Source: Bacillus sp. FJAT-49736 (lineage in GTDB: Bacteria; Bacillota; Bacilli; Bacillales; Bacillaceae_C). From it: a stretch of DNA of 64,000 nt. This document shows, one piece after another, positions 7,606-15,487 of the stretch. A program made the translations under genes and the position numbers. The stretch lies in assembly GCF_018343615.1 (NCBI RefSeq), contig NZ_JAGYPI010000001.1, forward strand, positions 1,072,960 to 1,136,959, read 5' to 3'. The number at the start of each line of letters is the position of its first letter. The stretch's first letter is position 1. The notes under the pieces were generated by a model. That model searched no databases. It was not told the origin of the DNA and saw only the letters and a list, made by a program, of their open reading frames with translations.

Positions 7606-8190
7606 ATGAGTAATATCAGGTTTTTAATGATTAAGCATAATCAAATGGAAGGGGAGCGTATCAAATTACGTCCGGTTTCACTTGATGATGTTGATGATAT
7701 GTATGAGTATACATCTGATGAAGAAACTACACGTTACATTTATGACCAACATACAGATGTAAACCAAACGAAGAAAATGATAGCAAACTATTATATGAAA
7801 GAACCAATCGGTATGTATGCAATCGTGTTAAAAGAGAGCAACAAAATGATTGGGACATTTGAGTTTAGAATACATGAATGGAATAATAGTGGAGAACTAG
7901 GCTTTACATTGAATAGTCATTTTTGGGGTAAGGGCTACATGACAGAAGCAGGGAAATTAATACTCGAATTAGCCTTTCATACACTAGGTTTAGACCGAGT
8001 GTATGCGGGACATGATGTAAGGAATGGTGCTTCAGGAAAAGTATTGAGCCGTTTAGGTATGACATATGAAGGCACTCATCGTAAAGACCAAATGGTAAAA
8101 GGTGCCCTAACAGATACTGCACATTACTCTATATTAAAAGAGGAATATTTAAATTCTGAAAAAAGAAAGAATAATAGGGTCATTAATTAG
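7606..8190 (+). CDS. GNAT acetyltransferase, RimJ/RimL type
   Basis: A 194-residue cytosolic enzyme that transfers acetyl from acetyl-CoA. The family start GERIKLRPVSLDDVDDMYEY is near residue 17, ELGFTLNSHFWGKGYMTEAG contains the acetyl-CoA pyrophosphate loop (consensus Q/R-x-x-G-x-G/A) as W-G-K-G-Y-M, and ASGKVLSRLGMTYEG is the C-terminal core. AGGAG stands 10 bases before the ATG. The C-terminus ends in a basic tail. Acceptor unknown; relatives acetylate ribosomal proteins or small amines. Confidence 0.85.
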   Translation: MSNIRFLMIKHNQMEGERIKLRPVSLDDVDDMYEYTSDEETTRYIYDQHTDVNQTKKMIANYYMKEPIGMYAIVLKESNKMIGTFEFRIHEWNNSGELGFTLNSHFWGKGYMTEAGKLILELAFHTLGLDRVYAGHDVRNGASGKVLSRLGMTYEGTHRKDQMVKGALTDTAHYSILKEEYLNSEKRKNNRVIN

Positions 8191-8227
8191 CTTATTGGAC
8201 GTGGAATTTAAGTGAGAGCCTATCATT

Positions 8228-8314
8228 ATGACCAATATAAAAAAGGAAGAACATTCTTTTGCTGAATCATATATTAATGATTTCAAAGACTTCGGATTAA
8301 AATTAATGGTGTAA
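8228..8314 (+). CDS. Possible 28-residue peptide or gene remnant
   Basis: The frame MTNIKKEEHSFAESYINDFK followed by DFGLKLMV is acidic and helical with no clear ribosome site. It may be the tail of a deleted gene. It lies between the GNAT gene and the hairpin at 8385. Confidence 0.2.
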   Translation: MTNIKKEEHSFAESYINDFKDFGLKLMV

Positions 8315-8384
8315 AAATCTGATTTCTTAGAGGCGAGTTAAAAATAAGGTTTTTTTATTTTGAAATATTATACTTAACTATCAA

Positions 8385-8413
8385 GGGCATTCCTTTAACA
8401 TAAAGGAATGCCC
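8385..8413. terminator. Perfect 13-bp hairpin next to the IS110 element
   Basis: GGGCATTCCTTTA pairs perfectly with TAAAGGAATGCCC around an ACA loop. T-runs are poor on the plus side but present on the minus side (8351-8357). It could be a terminator for flanking transcripts or a hairpin target preferred by the neighbouring IS110 element. Confidence 0.5.
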
Positions 8414-8481
8414 TCTTCCTATTGAAGAAACGAGGCAGCATTCCTGTAATGAAAGAAAATGGAGTTTGAACATAAAAATAA

Positions 8482-8550
8482 CCTCTTGGTAGAATGAGAG
8501 AGTCCTGACGCTGGCCAGCAAATAGGACAAATCTCTCAAAAACCAGGAGG
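8482..8550 (+). promoter_or_regulatory. Folded leader that can hide the recombinase ribosome site
   Basis: CCTCTTGGT (8482-8490) can pair with ACCAGGAGG (8542-8550), which contains the recombinase Shine-Dalgarno. Inside lies a second stem, GAGAGA..GTCCT with AGGAC..TCTCTC, and a GCTGGCCAGC palindrome at its tip. The sequence shows the pairing; translational control is an inference. Confidence 0.6.
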
Positions 8551-8557
8551 CTTTAAA

Positions 8558-9853
8558 ATGAATTATAACCAGAATAAGAAGATAGCTCAAATAACTTCTC
8601 AAACTCTTATTATAGGAGTTGATATTGCGAAATTCAAGCATGTGGCACGTGCCCAGGACTATAGGGGATTAGAGTTTGGTTCACCTTGTTATTTTGAAAA
8701 TGCACATGAAGGATTTGAGCATTTTCTTCAGTGGATTTCCGCTATTAAAAAAGAACAAAGTATGGATAAAGTGATAGTTGGCATGGAGCCAACAGGCCAC
8801 TATTGGTTCAACCTAGCACATATTTTAAAAGAAAACGGGATTAAGTTTGTCGCAGTAAACCCCTTGCACGTCAAGAAAAGTAAGGAGCTGGATGATAACT
8901 CACCTACCAAGAATGATGTGAAAGATGCCAAAGTCATAGCTCAGTTGGTCAAGGACGGAAGATACGCCGAACCTACGATACCGCAAGGTGTTTATGCGGA
9001 ACTCCGTGTGGCAAAGAAAATACGCGATCTTTTAACTGAAGACCTTCAAACAGTTCAAGGTCAAGTGCACAACTGGATTGACCGGTACTTTCCTGAATTC
9101 CTAAAAGTGTTTAAAAAGTGGGAAGGCAAGGCAGCATTACAATTCTTAAAGCTTTATGCCTTTCCCCACGAGATAGCTGAATTCACCGAAGAAGAATTGC
9201 TCGTCCATTTAAGACTCTCGGTAACTCGGAGTGTAGGACTAAACAAGATCAGGGAGTTAAAACAGGCAGCAAGTAAGTCCATCGGACTTCGACAAGGTGC
9301 TGAAATGGCCAGGCTAGAGCTGAAAACCATTCTGGCTAAGTATGAATTAATCCAGTTACAATTCGAAGAATTAGATACAAAAATAGACGGCCTACTTGAT
9401 GAAATACCAGGTGTTCAACAAATGTTAGCGATAAAAGGTGTGGGCAGGGATACAATTGCCGGCTTCTTCGCGGAAGTGGGGGATTTAGGCGAATACAATC
9501 ATCCCCGGCAAATTATCAAGCTGGCCGGCTTAAGCTTAAAAGAAAATACATCCGGTAAGCACAAAGGAAAAACGACCATCACAAAAAGAGGGCGGAAGAA
9601 ACTTAGGGCCTTGTTATTCAGGGTTTGTATGATTCTCGTCGCCAAGAATTCCGCATTTAAGGCATTGCATGCGTACTATACTCAACGTCAGGAAAATCCA
9701 TTAAAGAAGATGCAGTCCTTGATCGCTTTGTGTAATAAACTGATTCGTATCTTCTTTAGCATTGGTAAAAAGCAATTTGAATTTAGTGAAGAAAAGATGT
9801 TAATAGACATCCCTCATATGGCAGTAATAGAGAAGACGGAAATAGCAGCCTAA
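8558..9853 (+). CDS. IS110-family DEDD recombinase (element 1)
   Basis: A 431-residue transposase. The N-terminal RuvC-like DEDD domain shows GVDIAK (D), MEPTGHYW (E) and KNDVKDAKVIAQL (two D). The C-terminal Transposase_20 domain starts near IKGVGRDTIAGFFAEVGDLG and contains NTSGKHKGK, the expected place of the catalytic serine, followed by KRGRKKLR. Length is normal and the frame is intact, so it may be active. AGGAGG precedes the ATG and is partly covered by the leader fold. In this family a bridge RNA from the element's non-coding end selects target and donor DNA. Confidence 0.93.
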   Translation: MNYNQNKKIAQITSQTLIIGVDIAKFKHVARAQDYRGLEFGSPCYFENAHEGFEHFLQWISAIKKEQSMDKVIVGMEPTGHYWFNLAHILKENGIKFVAVNPLHVKKSKELDDNSPTKNDVKDAKVIAQLVKDGRYAEPTIPQGVYAELRVAKKIRDLLTEDLQTVQGQVHNWIDRYFPEFLKVFKKWEGKAALQFLKLYAFPHEIAEFTEEELLVHLRLSVTRSVGLNKIRELKQAASKSIGLRQGAEMARLELKTILAKYELIQLQFEELDTKIDGLLDEIPGVQQMLAIKGVGRDTIAGFFAEVGDLGEYNHPRQIIKLAGLSLKENTSGKHKGKTTITKRGRKKLRALLFRVCMILVAKNSAFKALHAYYTQRQENPLKKMQSLIALCNKLIRIFFSIGKKQFEFSEEKMLIDIPHMAVIEKTEIAA

Positions 9854-9889
9854 CTTTGGTTTAGTTTAGATAAGTAGTAGTTCTGTTTT

Positions 9890-10080
9890 TATAGATTTGG
9901 AGACATATGAAGCACGGATTAGTCGGCAAAGCAACTAAATTACGGGCTTGGACCCTGTGGGGCAGCATGGCTGACATCCACCTCATGGAAAGGTTGGACG
10001 AAGGAATTTGAGAGCGAAGACTCTGTGAGGCATGGGAGGGTTGACCTCCATGAGTAAATGTGGACATCCACCAGTGCGGC
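9890..10080 (+). ncRNA. Candidate structured (bridge-type) RNA of IS110 element 1
   Basis: The region downstream of the recombinase is GC-richer than its surroundings and full of paired segments. Examples are CTCATGGA near 9983 with TCCATGAG near 10048, and a CCCTGTGGGGC turn near 9953. No protein is encoded. IS1111-type members carry their guide RNA downstream of the recombinase gene, which fits this position. Ends are approximate. Confidence 0.5.
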
Positions 10081-10262
10081 TATATTTTTACTCATCTACC
10101 ATTTTCTGCTAGGAACTGGTTAGTGGGTTATAGCTCTTTTTTCTTACTCAGTCCAAAAATATCCTTTCAAGTGAAGATTCTCCAGCTATAAAGGCATTTA
10201 CCGATAGGTAAACAACTATGAAATTCTAAGAAAACATGAGTAAATCGGTGTTTTCGCTTCTT

Positions 10263-10288
10263 TTATTGAGGGAGGTTAGTTGAATAAC
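10263..10288. repeat. Dispersed hairpin repeat, copy F (partial)
   Basis: GAGGGAGGTTAGTTGAATAAC resembles the right half of the repeat. GTTAGTT and AACTAAC form a small dyad here. The surrounding 10090-10660 holds no gene, only a second hairpin (ACTGCGAACAG with CTGTTTGCAGT at about 10340-10371). Confidence 0.4.
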
Positions 10289-10660
10289 TAACGCGAAAAA
10301 TCATACGCTACACATTCTAAAAATGAATATTAAAACAAAACTGCGAACAGATGTTAATACTGTTTGCAGTGCTTGTATAATTTCAATATTTAAGTGAGAA
10401 GCTTAATAACTCCCAGTCAAAGCATGCTGTTAATAACAGTATAGTGTCAATATTTTTTCCTTATACTCAACAAAAAAATATTATGCTAATGATTACACTA
10501 AACTAAAGGATGCATATATACAGTTTCTTATTATTTTGTACATGATAACCAAACTCGTTAAAATTAGACTGTTCGTTTTTTTGTAGTTCTTTCTCAATAA
10601 GAGTATGATAATAAAGCGTAGAAAATATATTATAGGTCAACAAAGGAGCCGGCACACATC

Positions 10661-11872
10661 ATGAGCTATATAAAACGTGGAACCACAAGCTTTAAAAAGG
10701 CAAATTTAGCCTTGTTTGCGGGTGGTTTTAACACATTTGCTATTCTCTGGAGCACACAGCCATTGCTGCCCGAAATTGCAAAGCAATATCATATTTCTCC
10801 CGCAGTCTCCAGTTTGACCTTATCCTCAACCACTATTGCATTAGCAGTAAGTATGCTGCTAACCGGTTCATTATCGGAAGTTTATGGACGTAAGCCGGTT
10901 ATGACCATCTCGCTAGTTGCATCATCCATTTTAGCAGTATTGACCGCACTTAGTCCGAGTTTCCATCTATTACTTTTATTAAGAATCCTACAGGGAATTG
11001 TATTAGGGGGGCTTCCTGCCATTGCCATGGCGTACTTAGGAGAGGAAATAGAGCCAAAAAGCTTGGGCATGGCTATGGGATTATATATTAGCGGGAATTC
11101 AATTGGTGGAATGGGTGGAAGAATTATCAGCGGGATTATGACAGATTTTTATAGCTGGCGTATTGCCCTTGTTGTGATAGGAATTATTAGTCTTTTGGCA
11201 AGTCTGTTATTCTGGTTTACTTTACCAAGATCTACCCATTTTCAACCGCGAAAATTTGAAATAGGGAAGCTTGGAAAATCACTGTTAAGCCAATTTACAG
11301 AACCCGGCTTGATTTATTTATTTGGTATTGGTTTTCTTTTAATGGGAAGCTTTGTTTCGCTTTATAATTATATAGGCTTTCAATTAATTACCCCTCCATA
11401 TTCATTGAGTCAAACGTTAGTAGGCTTTATTTTTGTTGTATATTTGGTCGGAACCTTTAGCTCGACTTGGATGGGAATGCTCGCTGATAAACATGGGAGA
11501 AGGAAAATTCTTCAGGTTTCACTTGCGATTTTGCTACTGGGAGCTTGTATTACGCTTAACAATAATTTATGGTTCAAAATATTAGGTATCTCCATCTTTA
11601 CATTTGGCTTTTTTGCTGGCCATTCGATTGCAAGCGGCTGGGTGGGGAAGCTAGCAACTCATGACAAAGCCCAAGCATCTGCACTTTATTTATTTTTTTA
11701 CTATACTGGTTCAAGTATAGGTGGTACAGCTGGAGGAACGTTTTACAGTAGTTACGGCTGGGTTGGTGTAGTAGGAATGATTGTTATTTTTTCCTTACTG
11801 GCTGTTGTTTTATCTATACGTTTGGCAATAATTGCGAAAAAGAAGCTTGGAGTTTCTTCCTACCGAGTGTAA
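10661..11872 (+). CDS. MFS transporter, YnfM/YybF type
   Basis: A 403-residue, 12-helix major facilitator of the cytoplasmic membrane. Visible are NTFAILWSTQPLLPEIAKQY (helix 1), GSLSEVYGRKPVM (motif A in loop 2-3), LRILQGIVLGGLPAIAMAYL (helix 4) and the second motif A, GMLADKHGRRK. These match the YnfM/YybF family of exporters with unknown substrate. AAAGGAG precedes the ATG at 12 bases. The gene stands alone before the 6S RNA and marks the return to ordinary chromosome. Confidence 0.85.
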   Translation: MSYIKRGTTSFKKANLALFAGGFNTFAILWSTQPLLPEIAKQYHISPAVSSLTLSSTTIALAVSMLLTGSLSEVYGRKPVMTISLVASSILAVLTALSPSFHLLLLLRILQGIVLGGLPAIAMAYLGEEIEPKSLGMAMGLYISGNSIGGMGGRIISGIMTDFYSWRIALVVIGIISLLASLLFWFTLPRSTHFQPRKFEIGKLGKSLLSQFTEPGLIYLFGIGFLLMGSFVSLYNYIGFQLITPPYSLSQTLVGFIFVVYLVGTFSSTWMGMLADKHGRRKILQVSLAILLLGACITLNNNLWFKILGISIFTFGFFAGHSIASGWVGKLATHDKAQASALYLFFYYTGSSIGGTAGGTFYSSYGWVGVVGMIVIFSLLAVVLSIRLAIIAKKKLGVSSYRV

Positions 11873-11920
11873 TTATAATTGGTAAATTTTATATTTGATT
11901 TTTTCTTTTGATTTGGGTAA

Positions 11921-11926
11921 TATAAT
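11921..11926 (+). promoter_or_regulatory. -10 element of the 6S RNA promoter
   Basis: TATAAT lies 7-8 bases before the expected 5' end of the RNA. A convincing -35 at the usual distance is not obvious (TTGATT at 11895 is slightly far). Confidence 0.5.
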
Positions 11927-11932
11927 TCTACA

Positions 11933-12135
11933 AGCTGCGTTGTTCGTAATCATAATAAAGTTTTAACCTTTGAGCTGTAATAGGGAGTTTTTATTGAAAC
12001 CGGAATGGCAAGCCTCTGTCTATAGGACTTGGAGGACAGACAGAAACGTTTCTGCGAACACCCACTTTGAGGAGTGGTGGTTTAAAACTTTCTTATATTT
12101 ACATTACGGCAAAGGCGGCTCTACATACTAAACAT
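11933..12135 (+). ncRNA. ssrS: 6S RNA (RNA polymerase-binding regulator)
   Basis: A rod-like RNA of about 200 nt. GCTGC..TCGTAAT (from 11935) closes against ATTACGGCAAAGGCGGC (12098-12115); AAAGTTTTAACC pairs with GGTTTAAAACTTT, leaving a large central bubble that carries a small CCACT/AGTGG hairpin on its 3' side. The apical part holds AAGCCTCTGTC..GGACTTGGAGG. This is the 6S architecture that mimics an open promoter and sequesters housekeeping holoenzyme. Its own promoter and terminator flank it. A covariance-model match was not run. Confidence 0.8.
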
Positions 12136-12140
12136 CTGAA

Positions 12141-12167
12141 ACAGTCCTTTTGAAGGGCTGTTTTTTT
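12141..12167 (+). terminator. Terminator of the 6S RNA gene
   Basis: ACAGTCC and GGGCTGT form a stem (one wobble) followed by seven T residues. Confidence 0.8.
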
Positions 12168-12291
12168 ATGTATAAATAAATATTTTAGCAACAAGAACAT
12201 AAGTAAGCATTTTGTATAATATATATTAAAAAAGTTGCATTAAGCCAAAAAACTTTACCTGATATAAAAAGGGGAAAGGGGTGGTTTCCGT

Positions 12292-12405
12292 ATGAGAGAT
12301 GTACAGGTAAAGAAGATAAGTGAACAATTACCAACTGAATTTTTAAAGCAACGTTCAAAAAGATTCCTTATTACCTTATCACCGATGGTTATTTTGCTCA
12401 TATAA
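12292..12405 (+). CDS. Possible 37-residue peptide
   Basis: An ATG preceded by GGGGAAAGGGG opens 37 codons ending in a hydrophobic stretch (FLITLSPMVILLI). It may be a small membrane peptide or a truncated gene. It lies between the 6S RNA and the first TPP riboswitch. Confidence 0.3.
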   Translation: MRDVQVKKISEQLPTEFLKQRSKRFLITLSPMVILLI

Positions 12406-12464
12406 AAAATTTCTTCTTTCTTTTATTAAAACATGTGTTAATATGTGTATATAAATGAATAATT

Positions 12465-12553
12465 TCACTAGGGGAGTCCGAATGGACTGAGACGGAATTG
12501 CATCCGGACCCTTTGAACTTGATCCAGTTGATGCTGGCGTAAGGAAGTGGCTG
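12465..12553 (+). ncRNA. TPP riboswitch 1 (THI element)
   Basis: The conserved blocks are present: GGGGAGTCC, CTGAGA, the pyrophosphate-side GGACCCTTTGAACTTGATCC and GCTGGCGTAAGGAAG. It binds thiamine pyrophosphate and controls the downstream terminator at 12592. Confidence 0.95.
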
Positions 12554-12591
12554 TTATGATGAAGATAATGATTCTTTGGAATGTAATAGTA

Positions 12592-12622
12592 ACCCGTCCT
12601 TATGATAAGTGACGGGTTTTTT
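12592..12622 (+). terminator. Terminator controlled by TPP riboswitch 1
   Basis: AACCCGTC and GACGGGTT form a stem followed by TTTTTATTT, about 40 bases after the first aptamer. Confidence 0.85.
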
Positions 12623-12645
12623 ATTTAGGAATTTAATACTATGTT

Positions 12646-12740
12646 ATCTGCTGGGGGAGCCAATTATGGCTGAGAGAAATCGTAAGGATAGAAACCCTTT
12701 GGACCTGATCCAGGTTGTACTGGCGTAGGGAAGCGGTGAT
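12646..12740 (+). ncRNA. TPP riboswitch 2 (THI element)
   Basis: A second complete aptamer: GGGGGAGCC, GGCTGAGAG, CCCTTTGGACCTGATCCAGG and ACTGGCGTAGGGAAGC. The ATCTGCT and AGCGGTGAT ends close P1. It follows the first riboswitch and its terminator in the same leader. Confidence 0.95.
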
Positions 12741-12768
12741 TTGTCCATGGATTGGTTATGGATTCTTC

Positions 12769-12799
12769 AACCGTTTTCTATTATGAAGGCGGTTTTTTT
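12769..12799 (+). terminator. Terminator controlled by TPP riboswitch 2
   Basis: AACCG..TTC and GAA..CGGTT form a stem followed by a run of T residues, ending 12 bases before the thiW ribosome site. Confidence 0.85.
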
Positions 12800-12826
12800 A
12801 TACAATCAAAAAGGAGGAATGAACAG

Positions 12827-13342
12827 ATGAGTAAAGTGAAAAAAATGACATTAACCAGCGTGATTATTGCGATCACTACACTTACAAGTAATATGGTGTA
12901 TATTCCCGTAGAGTTTGCGAGGATATTTCCAATCCAGCATCTTGCAAACGTACTAACAGCGGTACTATTAGGACCAATATATTCCGTTGCCCAGGCATTT
13001 ATTGTTTCCCTTATTCGAAACATGGCAGGGACTGGTTCTATTTTCGCCTTTCCCGGTAGCATAATTGGAGCATTCTTATCAGCCGTATTATTTATGAAAA
13101 CAAAGAAACTTTTCTGGGCATTTACTGGGGAGGTAGTAGGTACAGGGATCATTGGTGCAATTTGCTGTTATCCTATTGCAACATTATTACTTGGGCAAAA
13201 GGCGGCGGTTTTTGGGTTTATTCCGATGTTTATCATTAGTTCATGCGGGGGAGCACTTATTGGATTGCTTGTATTGAAGCTTTTGCTTAAAAATCAGGCG
13301 ATGCAAGCAATGATTAGTAAGAACAGTATCTATAAAGGGTAG
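12827..13342 (+). CDS. thiW: ThiW, substrate-binding S component of an ECF transporter
   Basis: A 171-residue membrane protein with five to six helices and no signal peptide. Family marks are the N-terminal basic stretch MSKVKKMTLTSVIIAI, PIQHLANVLTAVLLGPIYSV and AFPGSIIGAFLSAVL. It captures a thiamine precursor (probably the thiazole moiety, hydroxyethylthiazole) and works with shared EcfAA'T modules coded elsewhere. AAGGAGG lies 9 bases before the chosen ATG; the frame is open further upstream but that part is terminator. It forms an operon with tenA (8-base gap) under two TPP riboswitches. Confidence 0.9.
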   Translation: MSKVKKMTLTSVIIAITTLTSNMVYIPVEFARIFPIQHLANVLTAVLLGPIYSVAQAFIVSLIRNMAGTGSIFAFPGSIIGAFLSAVLFMKTKKLFWAFTGEVVGTGIIGAICCYPIATLLLGQKAAVFGFIPMFIISSCGGALIGLLVLKLLLKNQAMQAMISKNSIYKG

Positions 13343-13350
13343 GTGGAAAA

Positions 13351-14022
13351 ATGACTTTTAGCAAACGTTTATTTAATAATGTGGAGCCAATTTGGAAAAG
13401 AAATCACGAGCACCCGTTTGTACAGGGAATTGGAATTGGAACCCTTCCGAAAAGCTTGTTTAAAGAATATATGAAACAAGATTATATCTATTTAATAGAA
13501 TACGCAAAGCTATATGCCATTGGCGTTCATAAAGCGAACACCCTGGAAGCAATGACCCATTTCTCCAAGCTGTTACATAATATTCTTCATTTTGAAATGA
13601 ATGTTCATCGTGAATATGCCAGTCAATTCGGCGTGAACGAAAGTGACTTAGAACAAACAGAACCAACACCAAATAATCTTGCTTATACAAGCTATATGCT
13701 TCATGTAGCTCAAAATGGAACGCTTGCAGAGATTATCACTTGCATACTTCCATGTGCTTGGGACTACTGGGAAATTGGTAAGCTCCTTAAAAATCAGTAT
13801 GGACATATGCTAGAGGGGAATCCATATAAAATTTGGATAGAGACGTATTCTTCAGATGAATTTGGTTCTATCGCACAATCGCTTATTAAAATGTTGGATG
13901 AGCTGACAGAGGGGAAGCCAGAAGCGGAATTAGCCAATTTAGAAAAGCATTTTCAAATTACTTCAAAATTTGAATACTTATTCTGGGAAATGCTATATAA
14001 AGGTCTGGATTGGCCGTTGTAG
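13351..14022 (+). CDS. tenA: Aminopyrimidine aminohydrolase / thiaminase II (TenA)
   Basis: A 223-residue helical enzyme that hydrolyses aminopyrimidine thiamine-breakdown products to HMP for salvage. The catalytic cysteine is in ILPCAWDYWEIG near residue 130; KQDYIYLIEYAKLY near residue 41 supplies the aspartate and tyrosines, and the C-terminal FWEML segment holds the active-site glutamate region. Length is typical for TenA. It follows thiW by 8 bases with GGTAGGTGG as ribosome site. Together they import and recycle thiamine fragments when TPP is low. Confidence 0.93.
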   Translation: MTFSKRLFNNVEPIWKRNHEHPFVQGIGIGTLPKSLFKEYMKQDYIYLIEYAKLYAIGVHKANTLEAMTHFSKLLHNILHFEMNVHREYASQFGVNESDLEQTEPTPNNLAYTSYMLHVAQNGTLAEIITCILPCAWDYWEIGKLLKNQYGHMLEGNPYKIWIETYSSDEFGSIAQSLIKMLDELTEGKPEAELANLEKHFQITSKFEYLFWEMLYKGLDWPL

Positions 14023-14050
14023 AAAGGGTAAATTGACAATAATGGCCAAG

Positions 14051-14870
14051 ATGTATTTCATTTGGGGTATGAAGGACAAAATAAGGTAGTGTTATGGTGG
14101 TAAAGATGTCCTTCATCAAGTGTATGAAGGACAAAATAAGGTAGAATTATAGCCAAAATGTCTTTCATAAGGGGTATGAAAGACAAAATAAGGTAGGAAT
14201 ATAGTCAAAATGTCTTTCATAAGGGTATGAAGGACAAAAAAAGGTAGAATTATATTCAAAATGTCCTTCATAAGGGGTATGGAGGACAAAATAAGGTGGA
14301 ATTTTAGTCAAAATGTCTTTCATAAGGGGAATGAAGGACAAAATAAGGTAGAATAATAGTCAAAATGTCTTTCATAAGGGGAATGAAGGACAAAATAAAG
14401 TAGATCTATAGCCAAAATGTCTTTCATAAAGGGTATGAAGGACAAAATAAGGTAGAATAATAGTCAAAATGTCTTTCATAAGGGGTATGAAGGACAAAAA
14501 AAGGTAGAATTCTAGCCAAAATGTCCTTCATTAGTGGGATGAAAGACAAAATAAGTCACGTTTATAGTCAAAATGTCTTTCATAAGGGGAATGAAGGACA
14601 AAATAAGGTAGAATAATAGTCAAAATGTCTTTCATAAGGGGTATGAAGGACAAAAAAAGGTAGAATTATAGCCAAAATGTCTTTCATAAGGGGTATGAAG
14701 GACAAAAAAGGTAGAATTATAGCCAAAATGTCTTTCATAAGGGGAATGAAGGACACAATAAGGTAGGAATATAGTCAAAATGTCTTTCATAAGGGGTATG
14801 AAGGACAAAAAAAGGTGGAATTATAGCCAAAATGTCTTTCATTAGTGAAATGAAAGACAAAATATAATAA
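14051..14870. repeat. Sixteen tandem copies of a 52-bp hairpin unit
   Basis: Unit starts fall at 14051, 14106, 14158, 14210, 14261, 14313, 14365, 14417, 14469, 14521, 14573, 14625, 14677, 14728, 14780 and 14832. Spacing is 51-52 except the first (55). Each unit carries TGTC(C/T)TTCAT, a 6-8 base loop, then ATGAA(G/A)GACA, a 10-bp stem, followed by AAAATAAGGTAGAAT and a linker. The period is not a multiple of 3 and no frame stays open, so it is non-coding. It lies between convergent tenA and a minus-strand RHH gene. Confidence 0.95.
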
Positions 14871-14950
14871 AAATGTATTCAACATGTCTGTCATCGATTT
14901 ATGAACCAGGTTATTTCCCTCATAATAAAGCTACTTTTATTCACGGACCT

Positions 14951-15340
14951 TCAACCAATATAAAATAAAGCTTCCTTTAATTCCGGCCTTGCCTTGAGCA
15001 CACCGAACACTTTAACGGAATTAATTGTTTTTTCAACGAGTTCAACATTTATATCGTCTTCAAAAACTAGCATCCCAATGACTTTAATATTTAATTTTTT
15101 GTTCTCATTTAGTAATTTGGTGAGAGATCTTTTGTCGTAGCGGGTTATTCCCAGTACATATGATTTGCTTGTAATAACTGTTTCAACTTCTTTTGCATGG
15201 GTTGATAATTGGTTTCGGATCGATGTCTTTATAAAATCGGTGCGGTTCGAATAGAATCCCTGCTCTACCAAAAAGTCAACCTTTCCTAAATCCACTACAT
15301 TCATATTAATGGTTATTTTTTCTGTATCAGCCATCTTCAT
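14951..15340 (-). CDS. Ribbon-helix-helix (CopG-type) regulator with a C-terminal domain
   Basis: A protein of about 129 residues. ITINMNVVDLGKVDFLVEQG (ribbon strand plus helix) followed by FYSNRTDFIKTSIRNQLSTH is a ribbon-helix-helix domain. The C-terminal half (RSLTKLLNENKKLNIKVIGM, then VFEDDINVELVEKTINSVKV) is predicted alpha/beta and probably oligomerises or binds a ligand. Several in-frame ATGs (15367, 15340, 15334) lie in an ATGGTATGAAG direct duplication overlapping GGAGG, so the exact start is uncertain. Target unknown; the divergent neighbour is frlD. Confidence 0.65.
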   Translation of the reverse strand: MKMADTEKITINMNVVDLGKVDFLVEQGFYSNRTDFIKTSIRNQLSTHAKEVETVITSKSYVLGITRYDKRSLTKLLNENKKLNIKVIGMLVFEDDINVELVEKTINSVKVFGVLKARPELKEALFYIG

Positions 15341-15487
15341 ACCATCTTCATACCATCCTCCTACCATCCAAAATGATTTTATTCTAGTCTAACATAGATT
15401 CAAAGACAGGAAATATAATATTTAAAATTGCTTGAATATTTGATAAAATACTAGAATACATGAAAAGTGGATGCCGGAGGATGTCTA

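Larger units (their letters stand above)
8430..10130 (+). mobile_element. IS110-family insertion sequence (element 1, approximate limits)
   Basis: It contains a full DEDD recombinase gene with a structured 5' leader and a structured 3' non-coding region. IS110 elements lack terminal inverted repeats and leave no clear duplication, so the limits are estimates. The left flank carries a weak copy of the dispersed hairpin repeat (ACGAGGCAG near 8430) and the right flank one at 10263. Confidence 0.7.

Noticed and set aside
9861-10067. Minus-strand 68-codon gene
   Set aside because: It lies entirely in the structured non-coding region of IS110 element 1 and has no start signals.
14051-14870. CRISPR array
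   Set aside because: The units are contiguous 52-bp tandem copies with no unique spacers, and no cas genes are near.
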